Below, piece by piece: positions 25,255 to 35,200 of a stretch of 64,000 nucleotides of DNA. A program made the position numbers and the translations under genes. Origin of the DNA: Chryseobacterium sp. ON_d1 (lineage in GTDB: Bacteria > Bacteroidota > Bacteroidia > Flavobacteriales > Weeksellaceae); assembly GCF_006829085.1 (NCBI RefSeq), contig NZ_BJTC01000008.1:1-64000 (forward strand), written 5' to 3'. The notes beneath the pieces were generated by a model. That model was not told the origin of the DNA. It did not search any database and saw only the letters and a list, made by a program, of their open reading frames with translations. How positions within the stretch are numbered: the first letter of the stretch is position 1; every line of letters begins with the position of its first letter.

Positions 25255-25562
25255 TTCGCTTGATTTAAAATTTGTTTAGCCTGTTCTTGAGTTTTTTCCC
25301 TAAGGGTGCTGTCTGCCTTTTTTATTGTCTCCTTCTCAATGTATCCGGCCTTTCTTAATAGTTGATCTTTAAGGGCATCTTTTTCCCATTTTTCTTTTTC
25401 GTATAATTCTTTCCAATACTGCTCAGCATCGTTATTTTTATTCATGTTGATGAAATAGGTAATCCAGAACATAACGAAAAACACTGCAGCAACAAAGGCA
25501 ATTGGATTCCTAGCGATAAGCTGCTGAAATCGTCCGATTTGATTTGTATTTGGATCCCCCAT
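25251..25562 (-). CDS. Single-helix membrane protein of the lysis module
   Basis: The 103-residue protein has one membrane helix (about 20-40, IAFVAAVFFVMFWITYF) and a highly charged coiled coil after it (EQYWKELYEKEKWEKDALKDQL). It overlaps the next gene by 4 nt (ATGA). It may be an i-spanin-like protein or a one-helix holin; the sequence does not decide. Confidence 0.55.
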   Translation of the reverse strand: MGDPNTNQIGRFQQLIARNPIAFVAAVFFVMFWITYFINMNKNNDAEQYWKELYEKEKWEKDALKDQLLRKAGYIEKETIKKADSTLREKTQEQAKQILNQAK

Positions 25563-25571
25563 TTCATTTTT

Positions 25572-28112
25572 TTATTTTACTCGGTTGTATTCCTCTAAGT
25601 TCTCCTGTAAAAACACTCTCAGGTAGTTTACAAAGGTTTCGACACCACATGTGATCGCATCAGAATCGTGACTTTGATAACTTGGATTAAACCTGAAGTT
25701 TTGGCATACCTCGAAGGTTGAAGCATATATCGAACCTAAAGCCTTCATAGCGGAGCCGGAAAACCCTGGACCGTTATAGTTGTTTGATTGGCCTATGAAA
25801 TAGTCATCGGTTTGTGGGATCTGAATCGGTAGAGTCGGATATTTTGCTTTGTATTTTACCGAAAGCTCCTTCATCAGAATATTAGCAGAACTTTGTCCAA
25901 GTTCAGAACCTAAATTAACGACCCATGCCATATTGTATTTCTTTGGATCTGTTTCCGGCTGCCCGTGGAAATTATGGAAATCAATACCCATAACTGTGTT
26001 AGAGGTGATCTTACCCTGCATCCAAGTGTAAATTGACTGACTTTCAATCTCTGAAAGTGGATTTATGCCTGGATAAGTATTATCTGATGGAGTTCCGCCG
26101 CCGACCCAAAATGCCGGGAAATTCCTATTAAGGTCAACGTTATTGAAGTTTTTACGCGATCCCGCTCCGCCGCCTGTATTCCATCCATGCGGATTAGCGA
26201 AAGGAATGATACAGAATTCAACATTAAAGCGTAAATACTCTAAGAAAGAATGCGATTTCCAGTTCGTCAAGATCTGCTTCATCATTTCATACACAACAAA
26301 CGAAGGTGTTTTTTCAAAACCATGAATTGAGCAGTTAATGAATATCCTCGGTAAAGTCTGCGAATTATTTCCGGTTGAATCTCCCGCAGCTAATTTCGCA
26401 GGTGAAAATACGTATCCGTAAATTGGCAGTGTGCCCCCGCCATCTGTTGGAACTGCCGTTGTCAAAGTTTCTTTTGTCACAGTATATCCCGCAGGAGGTG
26501 AAGTCACAAACGCGTCCCACTGTGTTGCCCACTGGCGACAATCTTCAAAAGGCGACTTCGGAACTCCGGTATTTGGACCAGAAGCGTAACTCGGCATTGT
26601 AGGCGCTGTATAGTAATCATTAAAGCTTCTGGACCTAGCGAATTTTACAAAACCTGTTGGATTGTTGAAAACTTCTGACTTTTTAAATAGTGTCCTGACA
26701 ATATTGGAGTTATTTACTGCTATTCCAGAATTACCCTCAAAAATTTGTGCTCCCATTGGAATCGCATCCCAATCAATTGTTACTTTCCCGTAGATAGTTG
26801 TAGTTGAGGACCTGTCCGTTCCGGATCTAAGATAATAAGTCTTTACGCCTTTGTGAGCATTAGCGTCATATGCAATGCTTACACTGTTGTTAAACTCATC
26901 AGCATATAGGAATATACTTGGTTTTCCAGTTTCAGCAACACCAAAACCTAAATATGATTTTGAAGTGTAGTTTTTCCCTAGCGTGTAAAACGTTACTGTC
27001 TGTGCATCACGAATATTATAAAATTCCAAATCTACAATCGCTTTTGCAAGCCATAATTTCTCTGTATCTGTTCTTGAAGTTTGGTAAGTAGAGAATAATT
27101 TATTGTAAATTACATCAGTTGTTGCAATTGGTTTTATAGGATAATCAACGGTGCCATTGCTATCAATCAATCTATATTTTTTTGCCCCGAAAATATCGCG
27201 TAAAGTACCATTCAAATTCATTACGTAACACAACATATAATCATCAACCTTTAAAGGTGATGCTGCAGAATCAAATACAGCAACAGCTCTAACCAATGCC
27301 GTTGTAGTATTGTAAACTAATGTATAGTACGTTGGATTTGCAGAACAATCAACAGTTTGTGCGGGAATGTTAATACTTCCAAATGGTGTTATTATCTTGT
27401 TTGTTGACGCCCCTGTAAACACACACGTGTTATTAACGAGGTTTACGGTAAAGGTAGACGCATCCGATACAAAGATCCCTACTGGCTTTAAAAATGGATA
27501 GTATATTTTCCAGTTAGCATTGGCGCCGGGAACCGCCGATGTAATATTTGTCCCGGCAACCCATTCAAGACCAAGATACCTCACAACTTCATTTGTAGAA
27601 TATGCGCCAAGAACCCAATCTCTTACAGCCCCTACTTTGGTAATATCCATTAAAGTTTTTGCATTCTTTGCAGAACTGGAATCCGTTGTTGAGCTTGAAT
27701 TGAATCCATCAACAACAGGTGTAGAAGGTAACGCTTTTGATACTTTTTCTGAAACACCATTTGTAACCCATATTTGTACAAAATTATTGCTTAAATCAGC
27801 GGATGAAACCACAATCGGTTGCGGTGTGGGAGTTGAATTGTCTTTGAAGTTAGTATAAGTTCCGGCCGTTTTAACGTCCCACTTTTCAAATAAATAAGGA
27901 TCACCTGGCGCCCATGCCGTTGGTGAGCTGGTCGGGGTAGCTTCTTTAGTTCCAGAAATAATCATTTCTCTAAAGTTGCTTACGGGAGCAAACGCTAGTT
28001 TATTTTGAGGATTATAAGTTAATATAAGACCTTCAAAAGGGTCCTGTGTTATTGGTATTTCTGTTGTTGGCACCTGTTTAACAAATGGTGCGGGTATAAT
28101 TATATCAGGCAT
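25572..28112 (-). CDS. Tail fibre/tip protein with M14 carboxypeptidase domain
   Basis: The 846-residue virion protein has an N-terminal part (1-130) with proline/threonine-rich segments and a YTNF-D motif like flavobacterial phage fibres, a beta-rich middle, and from about 585 a complete M14 zinc carboxypeptidase fold. Zinc ligands are H597 and E600 (HGFE) and H713 (DFHNFHG); N662-R663 (LNRNFP) bind substrate and E801 (STFE) is the catalytic base. It probably trims peptide or cell-wall material at the host surface during adsorption. It is read with the tail genes, overlapping the next one by 8 nt. Confidence 0.85.
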   Translation of the reverse strand: MPDIIIPAPFVKQVPTTEIPITQDPFEGLILTYNPQNKLAFAPVSNFREMIISGTKEATPTSSPTAWAPGDPYLFEKWDVKTAGTYTNFKDNSTPTPQPIVVSSADLSNNFVQIWVTNGVSEKVSKALPSTPVVDGFNSSSTTDSSSAKNAKTLMDITKVGAVRDWVLGAYSTNEVVRYLGLEWVAGTNITSAVPGANANWKIYYPFLKPVGIFVSDASTFTVNLVNNTCVFTGASTNKIITPFGSINIPAQTVDCSANPTYYTLVYNTTTALVRAVAVFDSAASPLKVDDYMLCYVMNLNGTLRDIFGAKKYRLIDSNGTVDYPIKPIATTDVIYNKLFSTYQTSRTDTEKLWLAKAIVDLEFYNIRDAQTVTFYTLGKNYTSKSYLGFGVAETGKPSIFLYADEFNNSVSIAYDANAHKGVKTYYLRSGTDRSSTTTIYGKVTIDWDAIPMGAQIFEGNSGIAVNNSNIVRTLFKKSEVFNNPTGFVKFARSRSFNDYYTAPTMPSYASGPNTGVPKSPFEDCRQWATQWDAFVTSPPAGYTVTKETLTTAVPTDGGGTLPIYGYVFSPAKLAAGDSTGNNSQTLPRIFINCSIHGFEKTPSFVVYEMMKQILTNWKSHSFLEYLRFNVEFCIIPFANPHGWNTGGGAGSRKNFNNVDLNRNFPAFWVGGGTPSDNTYPGINPLSEIESQSIYTWMQGKITSNTVMGIDFHNFHGQPETDPKKYNMAWVVNLGSELGQSSANILMKELSVKYKAKYPTLPIQIPQTDDYFIGQSNNYNGPGFSGSAMKALGSIYASTFEVCQNFRFNPSYQSHDSDAITCGVETFVNYLRVFLQENLEEYNRVK

Positions 28113-28986
28113 TTTCTATTGGTATTATATAGTTAGAATTGTAGACATAAACTGCTGTATTTCCTTCATTAGCTAACGCCATGGTGAAAACATTTGAAAG
28201 TATTGCTTCTTCGTCTAAAATTATATTCAGTCCATTTTCGTCTTTCTGGTAAGAAAATTTCATTATGACTTCCTGAGTGTTATCAGTAACTTCCGGCTTT
28301 TCTTTTCGTGTCATTTTGGTCCCATCTATATAAAAATCCTGATTTGTAGAATGTACAGCAATGAAGGTGAGTATGTTATTATTTCCCTGTGCTAAAATTC
28401 TGTACTTAACATTCTCTTCGTACCATGACCCAGAGATTTCAGAACCAAGTAAATCACCGACACGTTCCAAAGTGACGTCTTCATCCATTTCAAATTCTCC
28501 AAGGCAATAAGCTGGTAAGTTTGTGATCATCCAGTCATGTTCACCATCAGAATAAGAAAACAGATTTCTATTGTAAGTACATTTTGTTGCAATCCTTATA
28601 TATTTTCGCCCCTCATTATCAGTGCTGTCGATGAACTTTACACAATTTGAATAAAATAAGGTATTTCCCGAAAAATCTCTTATTTCAAAATGCCCCTGTA
28701 TTTCTTCATAAGAAATGAATGTGACAACGAATAATTTATTGTTATCAATGGTTAATCTGCACTCAATCTCAATTTCTTCATCCCCTACCAAAAACAATTT
28801 TAACTCCGTAGTGCTTACTTCATTATTGTACTGAGGAATTAAAAATCTATGGTAAGCATTTACTTCTAATGGATATGGCTCTTTATGCCCGAAATACTGA
28901 GCATTTTCCGGATTGGTCATGTCTTCCAGTTCCTCCATTGTTCTGAAGAATCTGACAGGGCTGTAATATGAAAACATCCTTGGCAT
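28105..28986 (-). CDS. Putative tail structural protein
   Basis: The 293-residue, beta-rich, acidic protein has no recognisable motif. It lies between the large tail protein and the M14-bearing fibre, so a tail-tip or fibre-adaptor role is likely. A 45-bp gap precedes it, one of the few gaps in the late operon. That gap carries the element CATCAAGTCATAAT also found before the portal gene. Confidence 0.6.
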   Translation of the reverse strand: MPRMFSYYSPVRFFRTMEELEDMTNPENAQYFGHKEPYPLEVNAYHRFLIPQYNNEVSTTELKLFLVGDEEIEIECRLTIDNNKLFVVTFISYEEIQGHFEIRDFSGNTLFYSNCVKFIDSTDNEGRKYIRIATKCTYNRNLFSYSDGEHDWMITNLPAYCLGEFEMDEDVTLERVGDLLGSEISGSWYEENVKYRILAQGNNNILTFIAVHSTNQDFYIDGTKMTRKEKPEVTDNTQEVIMKFSYQKDENGLNIILDEEAILSNVFTMALANEGNTAVYVYNSNYIIPIENA

Positions 28987-29031
28987 AGAACAAAATTAAA
29001 AACTAGTGTATTATGACTTGATGACGATACA

Positions 29032-32000
29032 TTAAGAGTATAGTTTTACTGTTTCAGCTTTTAGATCAAAAGTTTGGTTTGTATTTGTAATGGTATCTGT
29101 AAATTTTACTGTTAATTGTCCAGATACACTATATTGATAATCTCCCACAGTACAGTTTAATGGCTGCATAGTTTCTGTTTTGTCTGAATTGAAAATCTCA
29201 ATGTAAAGTCTGACAGCTTCGCTATCTACATTTATATTTCTAGTCTCTATACCATTAACAGGAGGTCCGTAATTCGTTTCGACAACCAAATTACCACCAG
29301 TACCATTTAGATTTGTGGCCCATAATTTCCCACCTCCTGGCGTGAATTCATAATTATATTCAATCACAAAATTTGCTTTACCTTTAAGATCTACAACAAG
29401 CCTGCTATAACCGCAATCAGAATTTTCAGATTTATTTCTTAGAACTATAGCGTATGGATTAAATTTCCAGTCTAAAGATATAGTGTTTGAAATCTTATTA
29501 ATGAAATCCAAAGTGTTCACTATAAGTCTGAAACTAACATTTGTTCCAGAAAGAATTTCTAAAAACGTATCGTCTATAATAATGCCCTGTTTTGTGTTTC
29601 CAAATTGCCTGATTGTTATCCAGTTTATACCATCGATACTATATTGAACATCAATTACCGGATTTATATAGTCATCAGTATAATCCCAATGAAACGTAAC
29701 TGTGTTTTTATTATTCTGTACTACAGACAGCAGAACCGGATTTGCAGCAGATTTACTTTTTATTTTTCCTTTAAAACTTAAAACATTGGTTTTTCTATCA
29801 TGCGATAATGCACCGTCACCAAATGGATAAGCATCATAAATACCTTGTGGTGTTGGTATTGTTATGTATCCACGGCTAGTCAGTCTATCACCTGAAATTC
29901 CATACCTCCAATTTTCGTATAACATAAGCCATTCCTGAAATGTTACGTTTAAGAATTTAATTTCTATGACCTCGCCCGAAAAGAAAGGCGTTTTATAGCT
30001 TCTCAATCTACTCAATGGCTCATTTGCTCCTACTTCAATCAATCCCTGCAATTCGTTTAAAAGATCGTCAGAATTAGCCTTCATCCTAGCCTTTTCGTTA
30101 TTCTTATAACTTGTTACTTTAATGAATTCCCCATTTTGTTTTTTTCTTAAGCCGCTGCCAAACCACGGAAACCACCTTGCCATATGATATTTAGGATTGT
30201 GTCTGGCATTAGTAGATGTTGCCGGGTCTCTTATTAAATACGGCTCGGTAAACCCATCGTTAATTGATCTATTCTTAATCAAAGAAGATATAGTATATGT
30301 TATAGGCGTATCATTTACACCCACTTGAATTCCCGATGTTTTATCCAATGTTAAATCTATTTTATTAATATTTAGAATTGTATAAGGGCCTCCTTGATTA
30401 AGCCCTTCATCGATGTTAATTGTACTACCCACTTGCATTAATGTAGTATCGAATGGCGTAGAAGTACATGTTAGAACGAGTTTTCCATTTTTATTAGCAT
30501 GGACACAATTTTCAAATACCCCTGTATCAGAATAATTAGTTTCCTCAACCATATCTATCATAACAAGATCATCATCATTGTCATTAGTTGAAGTACTATT
30601 ATCTTCTATTAGTTCCTGTATTTTATACTCATCAATAATAAATTCGGTTTGCTTATCCAGCTTATTTTTTGCACTTATGATTGGTGTAGTAAACTCTGCA
30701 ACAGTAATATAATTCTGAATATCGTCCTTTACATTTTTAGAATATTTCTTTGATCCAAATATCATTGTGTTATAAACAACATCCTTATCGTTTTCAAATT
30801 TATACCCATCCTGTATAAATTTTTTATTTGATAAGTCATAGCTTTTAACATCTTTAAAAAAGTAACCAATATCTTCTATAACTACATTTTGATCTAAAAT
30901 GTCATACCCTAATGCAAGCAATTTTGCAGCGCCATCAGTGATCAATGATTTAAATGATGTTTTTACTTTCTGACCTGTAGTATAAATCGGTGGTAATCCT
31001 CGCAGATAAATTCCTGTCGAAATTGAAGTGTTGTAATATATTCCACCTGGACCAATATAATTACTTAAAACACCAAGCCCAGAAGCAGTGTAATTTTTAA
31101 CAACTTGCTTAATACTATCAATTAAACGAATTCCCTTTGTACTAACAATGGGAGATTCCATATTCGTGGTTATCTCAATACTTGTATTGTCTTTTAATGT
31201 CGCAGTTATAAATTTATCCGTAGGATCTGTAACCATGAATAAAAAACTTAAATTTTGTCCAGGTGATAAATTAGAGCTGTTATTTATATAAAGATTGAAT
31301 ATTTCATTATCTATTTTTATCTGAGTAGCATTACCCTGTTGAGAAGTATAATTTTTAAGCAATTGAGTGTAATAGAATCCAGGACCAGAAACAACAGCAT
31401 ATAAACCAACATTTGGAGGTATGGGAATATTGTTATCTAATCTTCCAAAATTGACCTGCATATTACTAATTTCAATTTTGATAGATTTTAAAGTAACGTT
31501 TGTTGAGACAAAAGGTCCCTGATCAATTGTCTGAGTTAAGGTAACTGTCTTAATCCCTGCGTACTCATTTGTATTATTCCCAAATTGCCATCCGTCTGAT
31601 CTTTGAAATGAAAAGAATATAGAAGTTCGTGGTTCATTATTTACAATTCCTTGTGAAATGTCCCATGAATAAAAGTTAGATTGTTTTATCGCCCCTTTCT
31701 TGTACCCTAACGGAAATGTATCTACAGGTGTGATTGTATTTTCGTCCAGGTCTTTTGTTGAAAATAAATCAATCGTAACATCATCACGGTTTAAAAGTTT
31801 ATTTTGAGAAACACTTTTGATAAGCTCTACTTCAATTTTAAAGTAGAACTTATCGTAGGTATGAGAATATTCATTCATATTCACCTCAAAATTGTCTTTG
31901 AGCAGATCATATTCAACCCCATTTTTGACCCCAATATATTTAAAAATAATACGGCCGTCTCCCTGCTGCTCTGCATAAACATTTTTTAGGAGGTTATAGG

Positions 32001-32223
32001 CTATTTTACTTTTTTCCTGATAGAATTTAAGTTTAACCTTATTTCCTATGATAAAATCTTTCACATTCATTGATTCGTCATCAATGTTAACTACAGAATC
32101 AACATCATCCCATCCTCCGGGCTTATCAATAACATATTCTCCCTGGAAGCTTCCAGTAGGAACAATAAATTTAAAAACCTCTTTTACTCCGTTTTCTTGT
32201 AATATGTGTTTAATTGGAATCAT
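29032..32223 (-). CDS. Large tail-tip/baseplate protein
   Basis: The 1063-residue protein directly follows the tape measure (14-nt overlap), the position of the tail-tip or central baseplate hub in siphoviruses. It is beta-rich, with a fibronectin-III-like segment around residues 840-910 (VTFHWDYTDDY, VQYSIDGINWITIRQ). No enzymatic motif is seen. Homology cannot be confirmed by eye. Confidence 0.7.
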   Translation of the reverse strand: MIPIKHILQENGVKEVFKFIVPTGSFQGEYVIDKPGGWDDVDSVVNIDDESMNVKDFIIGNKVKLKFYQEKSKIAYNLLKNVYAEQQGDGRIIFKYIGVKNGVEYDLLKDNFEVNMNEYSHTYDKFYFKIEVELIKSVSQNKLLNRDDVTIDLFSTKDLDENTITPVDTFPLGYKKGAIKQSNFYSWDISQGIVNNEPRTSIFFSFQRSDGWQFGNNTNEYAGIKTVTLTQTIDQGPFVSTNVTLKSIKIEISNMQVNFGRLDNNIPIPPNVGLYAVVSGPGFYYTQLLKNYTSQQGNATQIKIDNEIFNLYINNSSNLSPGQNLSFLFMVTDPTDKFITATLKDNTSIEITTNMESPIVSTKGIRLIDSIKQVVKNYTASGLGVLSNYIGPGGIYYNTSISTGIYLRGLPPIYTTGQKVKTSFKSLITDGAAKLLALGYDILDQNVVIEDIGYFFKDVKSYDLSNKKFIQDGYKFENDKDVVYNTMIFGSKKYSKNVKDDIQNYITVAEFTTPIISAKNKLDKQTEFIIDEYKIQELIEDNSTSTNDNDDDLVMIDMVEETNYSDTGVFENCVHANKNGKLVLTCTSTPFDTTLMQVGSTINIDEGLNQGGPYTILNINKIDLTLDKTSGIQVGVNDTPITYTISSLIKNRSINDGFTEPYLIRDPATSTNARHNPKYHMARWFPWFGSGLRKKQNGEFIKVTSYKNNEKARMKANSDDLLNELQGLIEVGANEPLSRLRSYKTPFFSGEVIEIKFLNVTFQEWLMLYENWRYGISGDRLTSRGYITIPTPQGIYDAYPFGDGALSHDRKTNVLSFKGKIKSKSAANPVLLSVVQNNKNTVTFHWDYTDDYINPVIDVQYSIDGINWITIRQFGNTKQGIIIDDTFLEILSGTNVSFRLIVNTLDFINKISNTISLDWKFNPYAIVLRNKSENSDCGYSRLVVDLKGKANFVIEYNYEFTPGGGKLWATNLNGTGGNLVVETNYGPPVNGIETRNINVDSEAVRLYIEIFNSDKTETMQPLNCTVGDYQYSVSGQLTVKFTDTITNTNQTFDLKAETVKLYS

Positions 32224-35200
32224 TTTTTACTGATTTAAATTCTCCGTTTTCGTCTCTATAACCTATTAATTGACCATGATTAGCACCTCTATAAAGAATA
32301 ACCTTACCATCTACTTCAATGACTGTAGGGTGAGTGTATCTTGAAAATGACTTATCAATTCGCTTCCCTAACTTTTCAGCAATTGCATCTGAATTATCCG
32401 GATAATTGTTTACGATGGAAATTTGAGGGGCTGATAAACTTTTATTAACAATATTTCTAAACAGTTTCTTCCCGATTTTAGCTTCAGATCCAAGCTCATT
32501 CATTAATCTCTTAGATTCAGAAGCTGTATAAACTTTATCTCCCTCATCAAGCCAGGTCATTTCAGCACCTTTATTAGATCCTATGGATTTAATGTTATCA
32601 TTTTTATCTGTGATGATTTCTGCTCCTTTTTCCTGAGTCCAAGCCCATTCAGCCTTACCTCCGCTTCTACCTACAAAGTATTTTGGAACAGGATCTTTTG
32701 ACATAATGGCAATTGATTGTGCAATACCAAAACCAAGTGCCAAAGCTGCCGGAATTGCCCCTGCAATGAATCCCATTTGGGCCAAAGTCATTGTGGCCGC
32801 TAAGGCACCATTAATCAAAGCCTGTTGAGCTGCTGCTTTTTGTTCAGCCTTTGCTTTTTGCGCCTCTATAAGCTTTTCCCTTTGTCTCTGTTGGTCTTTG
32901 TAGACCCTTGCTTCATCTTCAAGCCTGTTTCGTTCTGCAATTTGATCTGCATTCAGACTTTCAAGACTGTTAAGCATTTCCAGTCGTTTGTTAATGAATC
33001 CGACTTCTTGTTCGGTTGTTTCTTGAGAATGTTTCAACTGTTCATCAAGATCTGCTATTGTTCTCTCTTTTTGTTTTTCTGACAGTAATGATAATCCCTC
33101 TAATACAGCGGATGCAGCCATTAATGAATAATCTTTCCAATCTGCAGTCTGAGCCTTAATCTTGTCAAACATAACACCAAATTGATCTGCTACATGATTG
33201 AAACCTAAATCTTTAAGCCCTCCCATTATAACGTCCTTAGTAGCGTTATCTTTAGGGCTTAATGTCTCTATTAATTGGTTATTAAGTTCTTTAGTCTGAT
33301 TTTTTAAATCTTGTATTTGCGTTTCCAAATCTGAAGCTTCTTTGAAATCTGCTGCACTTGCCACTCCATTTTGATTTATTAAAATCTTAGTTGACAACTG
33401 TTTTTGTAGTGCTTCTAATCGCTGTAATTCAAGTTTATTTGTCTCAATTTGATTATTCTTATCAAGAATATCAAGTCTGAATTGACGTTCTGCGATAGAA
33501 AGTTTTTTATCTGCAAGAATTACAGATTTTTGTTCCTCAAATGACGCAGATCCGAATGTTTTTCCATATTCATATCTTTTTTCAATATCATTCTTTACAG
33601 CTTCATTTAAAGACTTAATCCTTGCATATCTTTGATCTTCTATTTTTCCAATCTCATCATCTCTTTTTCTTTCCAGTTCGATAGTATCTTGCGCAGCATT
33701 TTGGGCCAGATTAATCTGATCTTCGTAAAATGATGACGTTTCCCTTAGCATCTGGCTATCTAAGGCAATAAGTTTATTAATTTTATCAAAGTCTGTTAAG
33801 TAATCAGAATCTTCCAGCTCTTTAGACTGTCTTTCTAAAGTATTATATTTCATTTTAAAGGTTTCATCCATGTTTTTCTTTTCATAGTCGTAAACCTCTT
33901 TATTTGCCTTTTCCAGCTCTTCTATAGCCTTTCTTCTTACTGATGCTTCTATTTGTTTTTCTTTGGCGTTTTTCCCAGTTAAGAATGATGAAATCTTATC
34001 TCTATACTTCTGGATTATCTTCATGTACTCTTCGTAATATTCACTTTGAGTAATTTGAAGACTAAGAAGCCTTTCTTTTTGAGAAGCTACATCATTATCC
34101 CTTTCTGATTGAGCTATATTTATATAATCTTTCTGTTCGCCTGTTAATTTTGCTCCGGTGTAAACTTTATCCTTTTTATCCTTTTCTTCTTTATCATCTG
34201 TCTTGGAGAATTTACCCAATCTTGAAGCCCTGTCCTTTCTGAGCTTTACAGTTTTCTTGTCTTCATTATATGCCATATCCAGAAGGATTTTATCTTCCTG
34301 CTGGTCTGACTTGTCAAAATTGGCTTTGGATGTTTTCAGATTCTCTAAACGCTTGTTGCTTGCAATTAATAAATCACTAGAGTCAAATTCTACAGTAAAG
34401 CTTCTTCCATCACCTCCATCAAATCTTTGTTTTGTTACCTTTTTCGCTTTTGTGTCAGCCCTTAGTTTTTTGTTAAGTTCTGTCTCAGACTGCACGTCTC
34501 GATTCAATTGCTCGTCCCTGGAAAGGCGTTCAGCCATTCTTCCTTTAAGTTTATCTCTAATTGCATCTGCTCTTGCAGCCGATACTATCGCATCCCTTAA
34601 CTCAAGATAACTGGAACTTAATTTATCATTAAGATCTTTTTCTGTTTTAAGATTTCCAAAATATGAAGGATAATAATCCTGTAGTTCCTTCAGGATTTCT
34701 TTTCTGTCTTTTACAGAGGTATTAGCATTGTTGTATTTAGAATAAAGTTCATCCAGATGAGAAACTTCTTCTGCAGCATTTTTTACACCTTTGTCAAGTG
34801 CTTCATTAAGTTCTTTTTGATTTTCAGCTAACGTTCTGGTTTTTTTTGCTGCCTTTTCAGTATTATCAGCGAATAAGCCAAGCATGGGAATAGCAAGCGC
34901 CAATAATCCCAATATAATACCTAAAGGAGAAGCTTTTGTGGTTGTATTTAATGCGGCTTGCGCAGCTGCTGCCTGCCTTGTAGCAATTATTTCAGCCTCC
35001 AAAGTTGCAATATGAGCTTCTCTTGTCAATATTTGCTGTCTTTTAGCTGCTATTTCAGCTTCTGTTGTCGCAATTTGTCCCTGTATGGAAGCAATAGCAA
35101 ACCTTTCCTGAACAATTTGATTTTCAAGACTTGCTATGTTCATATTCATGGCTAATGTGTCAGCCTGAATTGCTGCTGTTTTAGCTCTCTGTGCAGCAGT

